From positions 1 to 64,000 of the forward strand of contig CALBSQ010000158.1 in NCBI GenBank assembly GCA_937967325.1: a DNA stretch of 64,000 nucleotides. The letters run 5' to 3'. Position 1 is the first letter of the stretch. Each line of letters starts with the position of its first letter. A program made the position numbers and the translations under genes. The notes beneath the pieces are model-generated. The model searched no databases and had not been told where the DNA came from. It saw nothing but the letters and a program-made list of their open reading frames with translations. Shown piece after piece: positions 27,268 through 35,008 of this stretch. Source of the DNA: an uncultured Chloroflexota bacterium (GTDB lineage Bacteria; Chloroflexota; UBA4733).

Positions 27268-28272
27268 ATGCGCAGCATCGTCATGAAGGGTCCGAAGGAC
27301 TGCCGGATCGAGGAAGAGCCCGAGCCAAGCGTCGCGCATGGGCGCATCAAGGTCCGCCTGCGCTATAGCTCGGTGGTGATGGAGAACGTCGGGCTCTACA
27401 CCGGCGCGGATCCCCGTCTGCGACAGCCGGGCAACCCACTGTATCGTGGCTTCCCACAGTACCAGGCCGGCGAGGTCGTTGGTGAGGTGGTCGAGGTCGG
27501 GCCGGATGTCCGGGGGGTCCAGCTTGGCGATCGCTACGCCAGCTACACCTCCTATCGCGAGGTCCAGGTCATCGCGCCCGACGCCTGGACCAAAGTCCCG
27601 CCCGGCGTCGCACCGGAAGCCGCCATCTCGCAGGCCTTTTCGGGCACGACGCTGCACGCGGTCCGGCGTGCCCACCTGGAGCTCGGCGACGACGTGCTCA
27701 TCATCGGCGCCGGGCCGATGGGTGCGCTGCTGGCACCCTGGACGCGGCTGGCCGGGGCCGGCCGCATCATCGTGGCGGACCTCTACCCGCTCCGCCTGGA
27801 GATCGCTCGCAAGCTGGGTGCGACCCACACCATCAACCCGAAGGAAACCGACCTCAAGACGGCGGTACAGGAGATCACCGAGGGCAACGGTCCCGACGTT
27901 GTGTTCGACGCCGGCAATACCGCCGCTACCTTCCCACTCGCCCTAGACCAGGCGCGCAGCCAGGGCAAGGTGGTCGTGCTAAGCTGGCACACCCAGCCCA
28001 TCACCATCGAGGACATCACCAAGGACTTCTACCACAAGGAGCTGGAAATCATCGCCACACGCGCTACTGGCCCCAGCCACAGCCACCGCTCGCCCTACCT
28101 GCGCTGGACGGGCCGTGAGAGCCAGCTCCTGATCGCCCGCTGGATGGCGGAAGGGCGCTTCGACCCGTCGCCGATCGTCACCGACCGACGGCCACTGGGC
28201 GAGTTCGTCGCGGCAATCGAAGCGTTACAAGCGCAGCCAGCCCAGCACCTCAAGACGCTCATCGAATGGTAG
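27268..28272 (+). CDS. MDR-superfamily (alcohol dehydrogenase-like) oxidoreductase lacking zinc ligands
   Basis: This 334-residue medium-chain dehydrogenase has cofactor motif IIGAGPMGALLAPW and Asp in IIVADLYPLRLE (NAD preference). The catalytic-zinc Cys near residue 40 is replaced (SSVVMENVGLY), the GHE motif reads QAGE, and no structural Cys4 cluster is present. It therefore resembles zinc-independent MDR proteins such as the bacteriochlorophyllide/L-threonine-DH-like group rather than true ADH. First gene of a three-gene operon; its stop overlaps the next start by 7 bases. Confidence 0.82.
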   Translation: MRSIVMKGPKDCRIEEEPEPSVAHGRIKVRLRYSSVVMENVGLYTGADPRLRQPGNPLYRGFPQYQAGEVVGEVVEVGPDVRGVQLGDRYASYTSYREVQVIAPDAWTKVPPGVAPEAAISQAFSGTTLHAVRRAHLELGDDVLIIGAGPMGALLAPWTRLAGAGRIIVADLYPLRLEIARKLGATHTINPKETDLKTAVQEITEGNGPDVVFDAGNTAATFPLALDQARSQGKVVVLSWHTQPITIEDITKDFYHKELEIIATRATGPSHSHRSPYLRWTGRESQLLIARWMAEGRFDPSPIVTDRRPLGEFVAAIEALQAQPAQHLKTLIEW

Positions 28273-29357
28273 GACAGACCACCCCGTTGCGCGCCGGCGT
28301 CATCGGTCTCCGCCGCGGCGCCGGCTTTGTCCGGCTGCTGCGCGCCATGGACGATGTCGACCTTGTGGCCATCGCCGACCTCGACGGTGACCTCGTCAAC
28401 CGCATGTGCCGCGACCATCAAGTGCAGCGAGGCTGCGGCTCGCTGGGCGAGCTGCTCGACACCAACCTGGACCTCGTCGTCATTGCGACGCCGCCCGCGC
28501 TCCACGTGCCGCAGGCGGTCATTGCACTGGACGCCGGAGTCCACGTGCTCTCCGAGGTCCCCGCCCTTGGCAACGCGGAGGAGTGCGACACGCTCATCAG
28601 CGCGGTCGAGCGCAACAGCGCGCAGTACATGTTGGCCGAGAACTGCTGCTACTGGGCCTTCGTCGACACCGCGCGGACCTTATTCGAGCGCGGGGCGTTC
28701 GGCCAGCTCTTCTACGGCGAGGCCGAGTACATCCACGACATCCCCCAGCTCCGGCGCGACGCCGCGGGCGATCCGACCTGGCGAGCGACGCTGGAACCGA
28801 TCGTCTATTGCACGCATAGCCTGGGGCCGCTGCTGTGGATCGGGGGCCAATATCCGGTGGAAGTCACCTGCTACAGCAGCGGCGCGCACTTCGACACGGC
28901 GGCGCCGGACCTGCAGACGGCGCTGATCAAGCTCACCGACGGCAACATGGTCCGCATCACCTGCTCCTTCGCCAACGCCCACTGGACCGGGCATCGCCTC
29001 ACCCTGTTCGGCACGCGGGCCTCCCTCGACACAGGCTGGATCGGGCGCGACGAGCCGCGCTTCTGGTCCAAGGATATTCCGCACCTTCAGGCGCCGATCC
29101 ACCTTCCCATCGGAACCGACGCGCCCGGCCTGGCAGCGGCCGCTCGCCTGGGCGGCCACGGCACCGCCGAGTGGCGCATGGTGCGGGACTTCCTTGATAG
29201 CATCAGGGCGAACAGCAGACCACCCGTCGACGTGTACGACGCCATCATGTATAGTCTGCCCGGCCTGTGTGCAACCGAATCAGCCCGCACCGGCCGGCCG
29301 GTGGCGATCCCGCAGTATCAGCAGCGTCGGCCGGCCATCGCCGCGAGTCAGGCATGA
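28266..29357 (+). CDS. Gfo/Idh/MocA family oxidoreductase
   Basis: This 363-residue member begins AGVIGLRRGAGFVRLL. It has the VIATPPALHVPQA loop, but the EKP motif reads SEVPALGNAEEC, so the lysine is absent. Some members with this change are thought not to be dehydrogenases. The C-terminal domain includes EPIVYCTHSLGPLLWIGG. It overlaps the MDR gene by 7 bases, so the two products probably act in one pathway. Confidence 0.82.
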   Translation: MVGQTTPLRAGVIGLRRGAGFVRLLRAMDDVDLVAIADLDGDLVNRMCRDHQVQRGCGSLGELLDTNLDLVVIATPPALHVPQAVIALDAGVHVLSEVPALGNAEECDTLISAVERNSAQYMLAENCCYWAFVDTARTLFERGAFGQLFYGEAEYIHDIPQLRRDAAGDPTWRATLEPIVYCTHSLGPLLWIGGQYPVEVTCYSSGAHFDTAAPDLQTALIKLTDGNMVRITCSFANAHWTGHRLTLFGTRASLDTGWIGRDEPRFWSKDIPHLQAPIHLPIGTDAPGLAAAARLGGHGTAEWRMVRDFLDSIRANSRPPVDVYDAIMYSLPGLCATESARTGRPVAIPQYQQRRPAIAASQA

Positions 29358-29378
29358 GTCTGGGCCAGGGAGGATAGT

Positions 29379-29981
29379 GTGTCAGAGCAACGGCCCAGCT
29401 TGAGAATGATGCGACCGGACCTGGAGCGACTCCCCCCGATGGAGCCGGTACTCGCCGCCCTGCCCGCCGGCTACACCTTCCGGACCTACCGGCCGGGTGA
29501 CGAGGCCGGCTGGACTACGCTGATGAACACCGGCGAGATGGGGACCTGGACCGTGGAACGGACGCTGGATGAGCTCACCGGCCGGCCCCAGTTCGATCGC
29601 GACGGCCTGTTCCTCATCACCGTCGGGCCCGACGAGCAGGCAGTCGGGTCCGCCTGCGCCTGGCTGCCCGACTACGCCGAGACCGAAACCGGCATCCTGC
29701 ACATGGTCTGCGTGCTGCCCGACCATCGCGGCAAGCGGTTGAGCTACGCCGTCTGCCTGGCCGTGTTGCATCGCTTCCGGCAGCGCGGCTTCCGCCGCGT
29801 CACCCTGAGTACCAACGACTGGCGGCTGGGCGCCGTCAAGGTCTACCTGGAGCTTGGCTACCAGCCCGTGTACCGACACCCCATGCACCCGCAACAGTGG
29901 CAGGAGGTCATTCAGAAGCTGCAGTGGGCGGGCCAGATCGTCCCGGTGGTTGAGCAGGTTGGCGCGGCGTCGGCAAGCTAG
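29379..29981 (+). CDS. GNAT-family N-acetyltransferase
   Basis: This 200-residue protein has FRTYRPGDEAGWTTLMN and the acetyl-CoA motif A in HMVCVLPDHRGKRLSYAVCL (the RGKR pyrophosphate loop), followed by LSTNDWRLGAVKVYLELGYQPV (motif B). The substrate is unknown. GTG 29379 has GGGAGG 5 bases upstream. It lies 21 bases after the Gfo/Idh/MocA gene and is likely the last gene of the GntR-controlled operon. Confidence 0.83.
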   Translation: MSEQRPSLRMMRPDLERLPPMEPVLAALPAGYTFRTYRPGDEAGWTTLMNTGEMGTWTVERTLDELTGRPQFDRDGLFLITVGPDEQAVGSACAWLPDYAETETGILHMVCVLPDHRGKRLSYAVCLAVLHRFRQRGFRRVTLSTNDWRLGAVKVYLELGYQPVYRHPMHPQQWQEVIQKLQWAGQIVPVVEQVGAASAS

Positions 29982-30024
29982 CATCGACCGTTCAACACCG
30001 GGCACAAGGGCATCGGATATGGGG

Positions 30025-30046
30025 TAGAATTCAATCTAGGATTCTA
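30025..30046. promoter_or_regulatory. Candidate operator of the Phd-type antitoxin operon
   Basis: The inverted repeat TAGAAT (30025-30030) / ATTCTA (30041-30046) has a 10-base centre and lies 20 bases before the antitoxin start. Phd/YefM antitoxins autoregulate by binding such palindromes. TAGAAT could also act as a -10 element. Confidence 0.45.
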
Positions 30047-30065
30047 GGTGATGACGGGGGTTGGA

Positions 30066-30368
30066 ATGGCCCGAATTGATACCGCGGCGCTCATCTCGGT
30101 GTCGGACGCAAACAAGATGGGCCTCTCCGCGTTGATTCGCGAGGCGGAGGCTGGGCACGATCACGTAGTGCTCAGGAATAACAAGCCAGTAGCCGCCGTC
30201 ATGAGCATGCAGCGTCTGGAGGAGTTGCAACAGCTCCAAGACGACCTGAGCGATATCTCGTTGGCGGCAGCGCGGCAGTTGACTACCGGCAGCCATCGGA
30301 CTAGCCTCGATGAGGTGCTCAGCCACCTGGGCTATACGCGAGAGCAACTCCGTGAGGCCGGCAGCTAG
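30066..30368 (+). CDS. Phd/YefM-type antitoxin
   Basis: This 100-residue protein has the Phd fold: SVSDANKMGLSALIREAEAGHDHVVLRNNKPVAAVMSMQRLEEL is the DNA-binding and dimerisation half, and the C-terminal tail is the toxin-binding part. It neutralises the following ParE-like toxin and represses the operon. ATG 30066 is preceded by GGGGGTTGGA; in-frame GTG 30048 and ATG 30051 have no clear ribosome site. The toxin GTG follows the TAG with no gap. Confidence 0.82.
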   Translation: MARIDTAALISVSDANKMGLSALIREAEAGHDHVVLRNNKPVAAVMSMQRLEELQQLQDDLSDISLAAARQLTTGSHRTSLDEVLSHLGYTREQLREAGS

Positions 30369-30755
30369 GTGCCGATTCGCGTCGAGCTCATCGACGAGGC
30401 GGTCGACGACCTACTTCGGTACGCGCATAGTGGCAATCTGCGCCAGTTTCTGGCGAAGCTCATCCGCCTGGAGGATATCGGTAAGGATGCGGGACTACCT
30501 CTGGGCGGGAGCCTCGCCGGGTGGAGAAAGATCGTTGTCGGCGACCGCGACTGGCGGATCGTGTTCACGATGAACGCCGCGGAGACGGTTGCCACGGTGT
30601 GGGTGATTGGTGACCGAGAAGATGCGCAGTGCTACCAAGAGGCAACCCGCCGGCTGACGGCGCTGGGTAAGGAGCATGCACCAGCCGCCAGCCTGGCAGC
30701 CGTGCTATTCAAGCTCACCCAGGCGCGAACGAAGGTCAAGGGCCAGAGGCGCTAG
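30369..30755 (+). CDS. RelE/ParE-superfamily toxin
   Basis: This 128-residue protein has the RelE/ParE core: VELIDEAVDDLLRYA, LAGWRKIVVGDRDWRIVFTM, VATVWVIGDREDAQCYQEA. The Arg in DWRIVF and the late Tyr match RelE-type mRNA-interferase sites, though the tail beyond residue 95 is longer than usual. GTG 30369 directly follows the antitoxin stop. A functional pair is likely since both frames are intact. Confidence 0.8.
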   Translation: MPIRVELIDEAVDDLLRYAHSGNLRQFLAKLIRLEDIGKDAGLPLGGSLAGWRKIVVGDRDWRIVFTMNAAETVATVWVIGDREDAQCYQEATRRLTALGKEHAPAASLAAVLFKLTQARTKVKGQRR

Positions 30756-30789
30756 CAACACCAGGAGCCTTGCCATGGTATAGTATGTC

Positions 30790-30809
30790 GTACGCTGTAC
30801 AGACTGTAC
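30790..30809. promoter_or_regulatory. GTAC-repeat site upstream of the second toxin-antitoxin pair
   Basis: The site gtacgctgtacagactgtac has three GTAC units and a palindromic ctgtacag centre. It lies 22 bases before the GTG at 30832 and is a plausible autoregulatory operator. A TATAGT-like -10 occurs just upstream near 30778. Confidence 0.35.
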
Positions 30810-30831
30810 GTTTTATTGGAGGGGGCAGCCA

Positions 30832-31320
30832 GTGGGCACCCCGGAGTCGCAGCACATGATCCGTGAGGTTAACCTCACCACGGCGCGTAACCTAAGTCCG
30901 CTGTACGACGAAGCCGTCCGTGATGAGCACCCGGTGATCATCCGGCGTGGTCGACGCGAACGTGGAGTGTTGTCGTCTCGTGAGCAGCAGCTACGGTTGT
31001 TGGCGCCGTATGAATTGCTCGTCGATGTTATTCCAGAAGATGAATCTGGAGGCTATACCCTCTGGGTACGTGAACTGGACCTGGGTGAGCACGGCGTCAC
31101 GCTGGCCGAGGCCCGCGCCGCCTTGCTCGACAGCGTTCGGTCCTACGTTCGCTACTTCTTCCTTCGGTGGGATCTGTTCCAACATCTGCCGGACAGGGTT
31201 GCTCAAGAACCGTATGTCTACCGGCTCAGTCTGGCTACGGATGACCACGAACTTGCGGAGATGCTGTTTGGTAGCCGTGCGACGGCGCCCGCCCTCTCTT
31301 CCGCACCGCCAGCGCGGTAA
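30832..31320 (+). CDS. Putative antitoxin (PHD_like family)
   Basis: This 162-residue protein has a Phd-like front half (EVNLTTARNLSPLYDEAVRDEHPVIIRRGRRERGVLSSREQQ) and a C-terminal HicB-like strand-helix part (GGYTLWVRELDLGEHGVTLAEARAALLDSVRSYV). This matches PHD_like antitoxins that pair with HicA-like proteins. The start is GTG 30832, 6 bases after GGAGGGGG. The stop overlaps the next start as TAATG, so the two genes are coupled. Confidence 0.7.
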   Translation: MGTPESQHMIREVNLTTARNLSPLYDEAVRDEHPVIIRRGRRERGVLSSREQQLRLLAPYELLVDVIPEDESGGYTLWVRELDLGEHGVTLAEARAALLDSVRSYVRYFFLRWDLFQHLPDRVAQEPYVYRLSLATDDHELAEMLFGSRATAPALSSAPPAR

Positions 31321-31730
31321 TGCCTCGGCCACGCTGGGAGCAGGTACGCCGGTTCTGTCTGCTGCAGGGATATACCGAGACGCGTACGGACCACTACTAC
31401 CACGACAAAGTGTTACCGGACGGATCCTCGTCGGGAACCAAGGTCTCGTTCGGCAAGGAGCGCCAGGAAGTACCTCCCGAGCTATGGACACGGGTATGGA
31501 GTCGCCAGCTTCGTCTCCGTGATGAAGGAGAGTTCTGGCGCGGGCTGGCAGGGGCCGCGGTCGGCTTTGCGTCCTCGCCCATTTCCGGACCGGCTACGCC
31601 GCTCCCCGCCTACCTCGTCCGATTCCTCGAACACACCCTTCGCTATTCCGATGAGCAGATCGCCGCGACTTCTCGTGAGCAAGCGCAGCAGCTACTCAAC
31701 CAGCATTACGCGGCCGAACTACAGGAGTAA
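31320..31730 (+). CDS. HicA-like toxin, putative
   Basis: This 136-residue protein begins with a HicA-like dsRBD strand pattern: WEQVRRFCLLQGYTETRTDHYYHDKVLPDGSSSGTKVSF. A histidine replaces the usual GSHH-type catalytic His region, followed by a helical extension not present in short HicA toxins. The assignment rests on size, this pattern and coupling to the PHD_like antitoxin. Activity is unproven. Confidence 0.6.
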   Translation: MPRPRWEQVRRFCLLQGYTETRTDHYYHDKVLPDGSSSGTKVSFGKERQEVPPELWTRVWSRQLRLRDEGEFWRGLAGAAVGFASSPISGPATPLPAYLVRFLEHTLRYSDEQIAATSREQAQQLLNQHYAAELQE

Positions 31731-31750
31731 GGCTAGCCCGCGTCCGGCAA

Positions 31751-32620
31751 TCACCCCAGCCCCAGCAGCTCCAGGCTGTCGCGGCTGATGATGCGCTCGA
31801 CCTCATCCTCCGGTATGTGCGGCAGACCCGTCTTGCGCGGGATGTCGTTGACGGCGCGCAGGCCATCGATCGTCTCTTGCGGCGTAGCAGCCGCGAAGTC
31901 GGAGCCGAAGAGCAGCTTGGGCAGCACGCTCCACTCGGTGGCCAGTCGCATGCAGTCATACCAGGACCAGGGCCGATAGAACAGCGCCGAGATGTCGGCG
32001 TAGAGGTTGGGGTGCTTGCGAATCACGGCGATGCAGTCGCGCTGCCAGGGGTGCGACATGTGGGCCAGGACGATCCGCAACTTTGGGAAGGCGATAGCGA
32101 TGCGATCCAGATGCCGCGGGTGGGCCCAGTCCAGCTCCGCGAACTGCTCTGGCGAGGTGCCGGTGTGGAACAGCATGGGCAACCCCAGCTCTTCGGCCCG
32201 ACGATACAGCCGCATGGCCTCATCGCAGAGCGGGTCGAAGTGCTGGTAGTTCGGGCCGAGCTTGATGCCGCGCAGTCCCAGGTCCGTGCACGCCCGCTCC
32301 AGCTCTTCCAGCGCGTCCGGCTCATAGGGGTGCAGCGTCATGTAGCCGATGAATTTCGGCCCCTGCTCACGAACAAAGGCGGCCGTGTCGTCGTTGACCT
32401 GGCGGGCGGGAGTGCGCCAGTCACCCACGGCTCCGGGCCGCGGATCGCCAGCGATGTTGAAGCAAATGGCTCGATCGACTGCCTCCATCGCCTTGAGATA
32501 GGCCTCGGGCCCCTGCGCCCAGGCCACCGCCTTATCCGGTCGCGAGATCGTGCTGACCCGCGCCTCCGCCGGCTCCGGCGCCTGCCGCAATGGTGCGTGC
32601 GTGTGGACGTCGATGATCAT
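31751..32620 (-). CDS. Amidohydrolase-2 family metal-dependent hydrolase
   Basis: This 289-residue TIM-barrel hydrolase has the N-terminal metal motif HTH (His6-x-His8), His in PMLFHTGTSPEQF, His in VLAHMSHPWQRD and Asp in LLFGSDFAAATP, the full set for a mononuclear amidohydrolase-2 (decarboxylase/lactonase) site. It probably hydrolyses a lactone or decarboxylates an acid in the sugar pathway. ATG 32620 is preceded by GGAGTG; the frame opens upstream through the family D repeat. Last gene of a minus-strand set that starts with the binding protein at 36526. Confidence 0.85.
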   Translation of the reverse strand: MIIDVHTHAPLRQAPEPAEARVSTISRPDKAVAWAQGPEAYLKAMEAVDRAICFNIAGDPRPGAVGDWRTPARQVNDDTAAFVREQGPKFIGYMTLHPYEPDALEELERACTDLGLRGIKLGPNYQHFDPLCDEAMRLYRRAEELGLPMLFHTGTSPEQFAELDWAHPRHLDRIAIAFPKLRIVLAHMSHPWQRDCIAVIRKHPNLYADISALFYRPWSWYDCMRLATEWSVLPKLLFGSDFAAATPQETIDGLRAVNDIPRKTGLPHIPEDEVERIISRDSLELLGLG

Positions 32621-32641
32621 GCTCACTCCGTTCGCGGGGTC

Positions 32642-32789
32642 GGGGCCGGGGCGATGAGGCGATGAGGAGAATTGGTGACGGACAGTCCCGTTTCTGCTTT
32701 GGCAGTCTCGATGTCTGCCACAGGTTACAGAGCCGCGCCCGCCGTCGCCGGTTCGCCTCATCGCCCCCTCGCCTCATCGCCCCGGCCCC
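32642..32789. repeat. Inverted repeat with GCGATGAG arms, family D copy 2
   Basis: The left arm ggggccggggcgatgaggcg (from 32642) has complementary right-arm text ending at 32789. The centre keeps GAGGAGAAT(T/C)GGTGACGG, which also occurs in reverse in copy 1. The right arm overlaps the last codons of the Gfo/Idh/MocA gene (GRGDEARGR). Confidence 0.75.
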
Positions 32790-33957
32790 CTCGTACATAC
32801 TGGCTGATCCCCTGCCGCGGATAGGTGGTCGCAGCCAGCGCGGCTACCCCCTCCAGCGGGTCGCGGCCGTACCGAGCGCGGTATTCGTCGTGGATCGTGC
32901 GCTCGATGCCGGTGATGTCCGTGAGGGGTAGGTCGATCCAGACGGAGCCACGGCGCGCCGACTCGCGCAGCGCCAGCAGGATTGCCTGGTCGGTGCGCGC
33001 GTTTTCCGCGCCGTAGCCCGGCTCGACGTTGTCCACGATGGCCCGATGCATGCCGGCCAGTACGTCGGCTCGGGACACGTCGTCGGCGCTCGGCAGCCCG
33101 TAGCGCCGGTAGGGATTCTCCCAAACGATTGGCGGGTCGGTGGCCACCCGGACACTGACCAACACGTTGCCGCTTTCCCCCTGCTCGGTCACCGTCTCGA
33201 TGGAGTAGCGCCGCGGGTCACCGCGCTCGATCACCAGCTCGTTGCCGGCGATGTAGCCCTCGGTGCCGACGATCTCCCAATAGTTGCCGCGGGCGCGATG
33301 GATTGGCTGCTGATAGACGCAGGTGCTGCCATCGGCAAACTCGATCACGCCGAGCTCCCAGGACTGCATCCTCCTTGGCCGTCCCTGGAGGTCTCGGCGC
33401 TCCGGCGTCTCCACATCGTGCGCCACTCCCAGCACACGCGCCGGCGCCGCATGGATGACGTTGCGCACGGCGCTCAGGCCGTGGTAGGAGCCGGAGGTAT
33501 ACCAGAGGTGGAACTGCGTCACCCGCCCGATCAGGCCGGCCTCGACGATCTGCCGCTTCAGCCGCTCGTTGGGCCAGCGCCAGACGTTCTCGGCAATCTC
33601 CAGCTTCACACCGTGTTGTCTGGCCGTGGCGATCATGGCGTCGGCCATGGGCAGCGTGGTGGCGATCGGCACCTCGCTGATGACGTGGATGCCACGACGC
33701 GCCGCCGCCTCCGTCATGGCGTGGTGGCCGTCCGGCGGGACGATGACGTAGAGCACGTCAGGCTTCGTGGAATCCAGCAGCTCATCAACCGCCGCGTGGC
33801 CGGGTACGTGATACTGTCCAGCCACAGCGTCGCGTCGAGCGGCGTCGGCGTCGGCGACACCGACCAGCGAATACAGGTCTGTCAGTCGCGCGATTGTGCC
33901 AAGGTGCGCCTGAGCACGCGCGCCCGTGCCGACGACGGCGATGTTTAGCAGAGCCAT
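32758..33957 (-). CDS. Gfo/Idh/MocA family oxidoreductase
   Basis: This 399-residue member has AVVGTGARAQAHLG, VIVPPDGHHAMTEAA, and HVISEVPIATTL in place of EKP, so the catalytic Lys is missing. The C-terminal domain has WELGVIEFADGSTCVYQQ. Start ATG 33957 (an adjacent TTG is in frame) is 4 bases from the stop of the upstream isomerase gene, so they form one operon. The C-terminal extension (VRGGRGDEARGR) comes from the family D repeat. Confidence 0.82.
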   Translation of the reverse strand: MALLNIAVVGTGARAQAHLGTIARLTDLYSLVGVADADAARRDAVAGQYHVPGHAAVDELLDSTKPDVLYVIVPPDGHHAMTEAAARRGIHVISEVPIATTLPMADAMIATARQHGVKLEIAENVWRWPNERLKRQIVEAGLIGRVTQFHLWYTSGSYHGLSAVRNVIHAAPARVLGVAHDVETPERRDLQGRPRRMQSWELGVIEFADGSTCVYQQPIHRARGNYWEIVGTEGYIAGNELVIERGDPRRYSIETVTEQGESGNVLVSVRVATDPPIVWENPYRRYGLPSADDVSRADVLAGMHRAIVDNVEPGYGAENARTDQAILLALRESARRGSVWIDLPLTDITGIERTIHDEYRARYGRDPLEGVAALAATTYPRQGISQYVRGGRGDEARGR

Positions 33958-33960
33958 CAA

Positions 33961-34812
33961 TTACCCTTCCGGCATTTCATTGACGACACGTTGCAGAGAA
34001 TTGTACGCGCGGGCCAGCGCGGCGTCGGTCGCCTCCGTCGTGGGCTGATCCACCCGCTCTACCAGCAGTGGACCGTCGAAACCTGCCGCCGCCAGGATGC
34101 GCAGCATGCGAGGGTGATCGACTTCACCGTCACCGGCCACCGGGAAGTTGGCCACGCCCCGCGCCCCGGTGTGGTCCTTGATGCAGACGCTCTTCACGAG
34201 CGGCGCTACGCCCGACTGCTCCAGGTCATCCTCGGAGTCCAGCCCCTCGTAGTAACGCACGTTGCCGGCGTCCCAGCAGGCACGCACCGCGGGCGAGCCA
34301 ATGCGCCCGATCAGGTCGACCAGGTCGCCGCCAGTCGCCGTGGCGCCGGTGTGCGGCTTGAGGACGATGGTGACGCCGCGGCGCTCGGCTTCGGGCGCCG
34401 CCGCGGCCAGGTGCTTCAAGAAACGCTCCAACTCGCCATACCAGCGCATCTCCGCCTTACGCTGGTCTATGCCCTTGACGTAGGGCCATGGACCGGCCGC
34501 CTGCAGCAAGGGGAGTCCGAGCGCCGCGCAGAGGTCGAGGTCGGCTCGCAGGGCGTCCATCTGCTCCATCGCGCCACGGCGGGCGAACATGGTGACGGGC
34601 GTCAGCCCAAATCCTTCGACGGTGCGCCGGAGCGCCGCGATGTCGCCCGACGATGGCGCCAGGGGGACGATCGGGCTACCGCCGTGCTCGGTGAACAGAC
34701 CGACGACCTTGAAACCCGCCCCGGCAATGCCCTGGAGGGCACGATCGAGTGACTCCTTACGATAGGGGAGTGTGTGGGCGCCTAGGCCGAAGCGCGGATG
34801 CTTAGCAGCCAT
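33961..34812 (-). CDS. Sugar phosphate isomerase/epimerase-like TIM barrel (AP endonuclease 2 family)
   Basis: This 283-residue xylose-isomerase-like barrel has FKVVGLFTEHGG, VTIVLKPHTGATATGGDLVDLI, ACWDAGNVRYYEG (the metal-binding DxGN/H region) and SVCIKDHTGARG, GDGEVDHPRM, LLVERVD. It probably isomerises or epimerises a keto-sugar or inosose-type intermediate. It sits between the sugar-binding protein and a Gfo/Idh/MocA dehydrogenase on the same strand, the usual inositol/sugar catabolic arrangement. Confidence 0.83.
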   Translation of the reverse strand: MAAKHPRFGLGAHTLPYRKESLDRALQGIAGAGFKVVGLFTEHGGSPIVPLAPSSGDIAALRRTVEGFGLTPVTMFARRGAMEQMDALRADLDLCAALGLPLLQAAGPWPYVKGIDQRKAEMRWYGELERFLKHLAAAAPEAERRGVTIVLKPHTGATATGGDLVDLIGRIGSPAVRACWDAGNVRYYEGLDSEDDLEQSGVAPLVKSVCIKDHTGARGVANFPVAGDGEVDHPRMLRILAAAGFDGPLLVERVDQPTTEATDAALARAYNSLQRVVNEMPEG

Positions 34813-35008
34813 GGTTGTACTCCCTGTGTCGGGTCATTGCTCAGCCACCACCCTTCCGGAGCAAGCTCGAATGAGCGATACTATTTCCCAACCGAGAGCG
34901 TAGCACATACCCGTCCAGTGAATGCTCCTCCCCGGCTCCGCTGGCCATGCTTGGGGCAGTATTGGTAGCGGACCACCGCGCACATGACGGCCGGGAGACG
35001 TTCACGCC

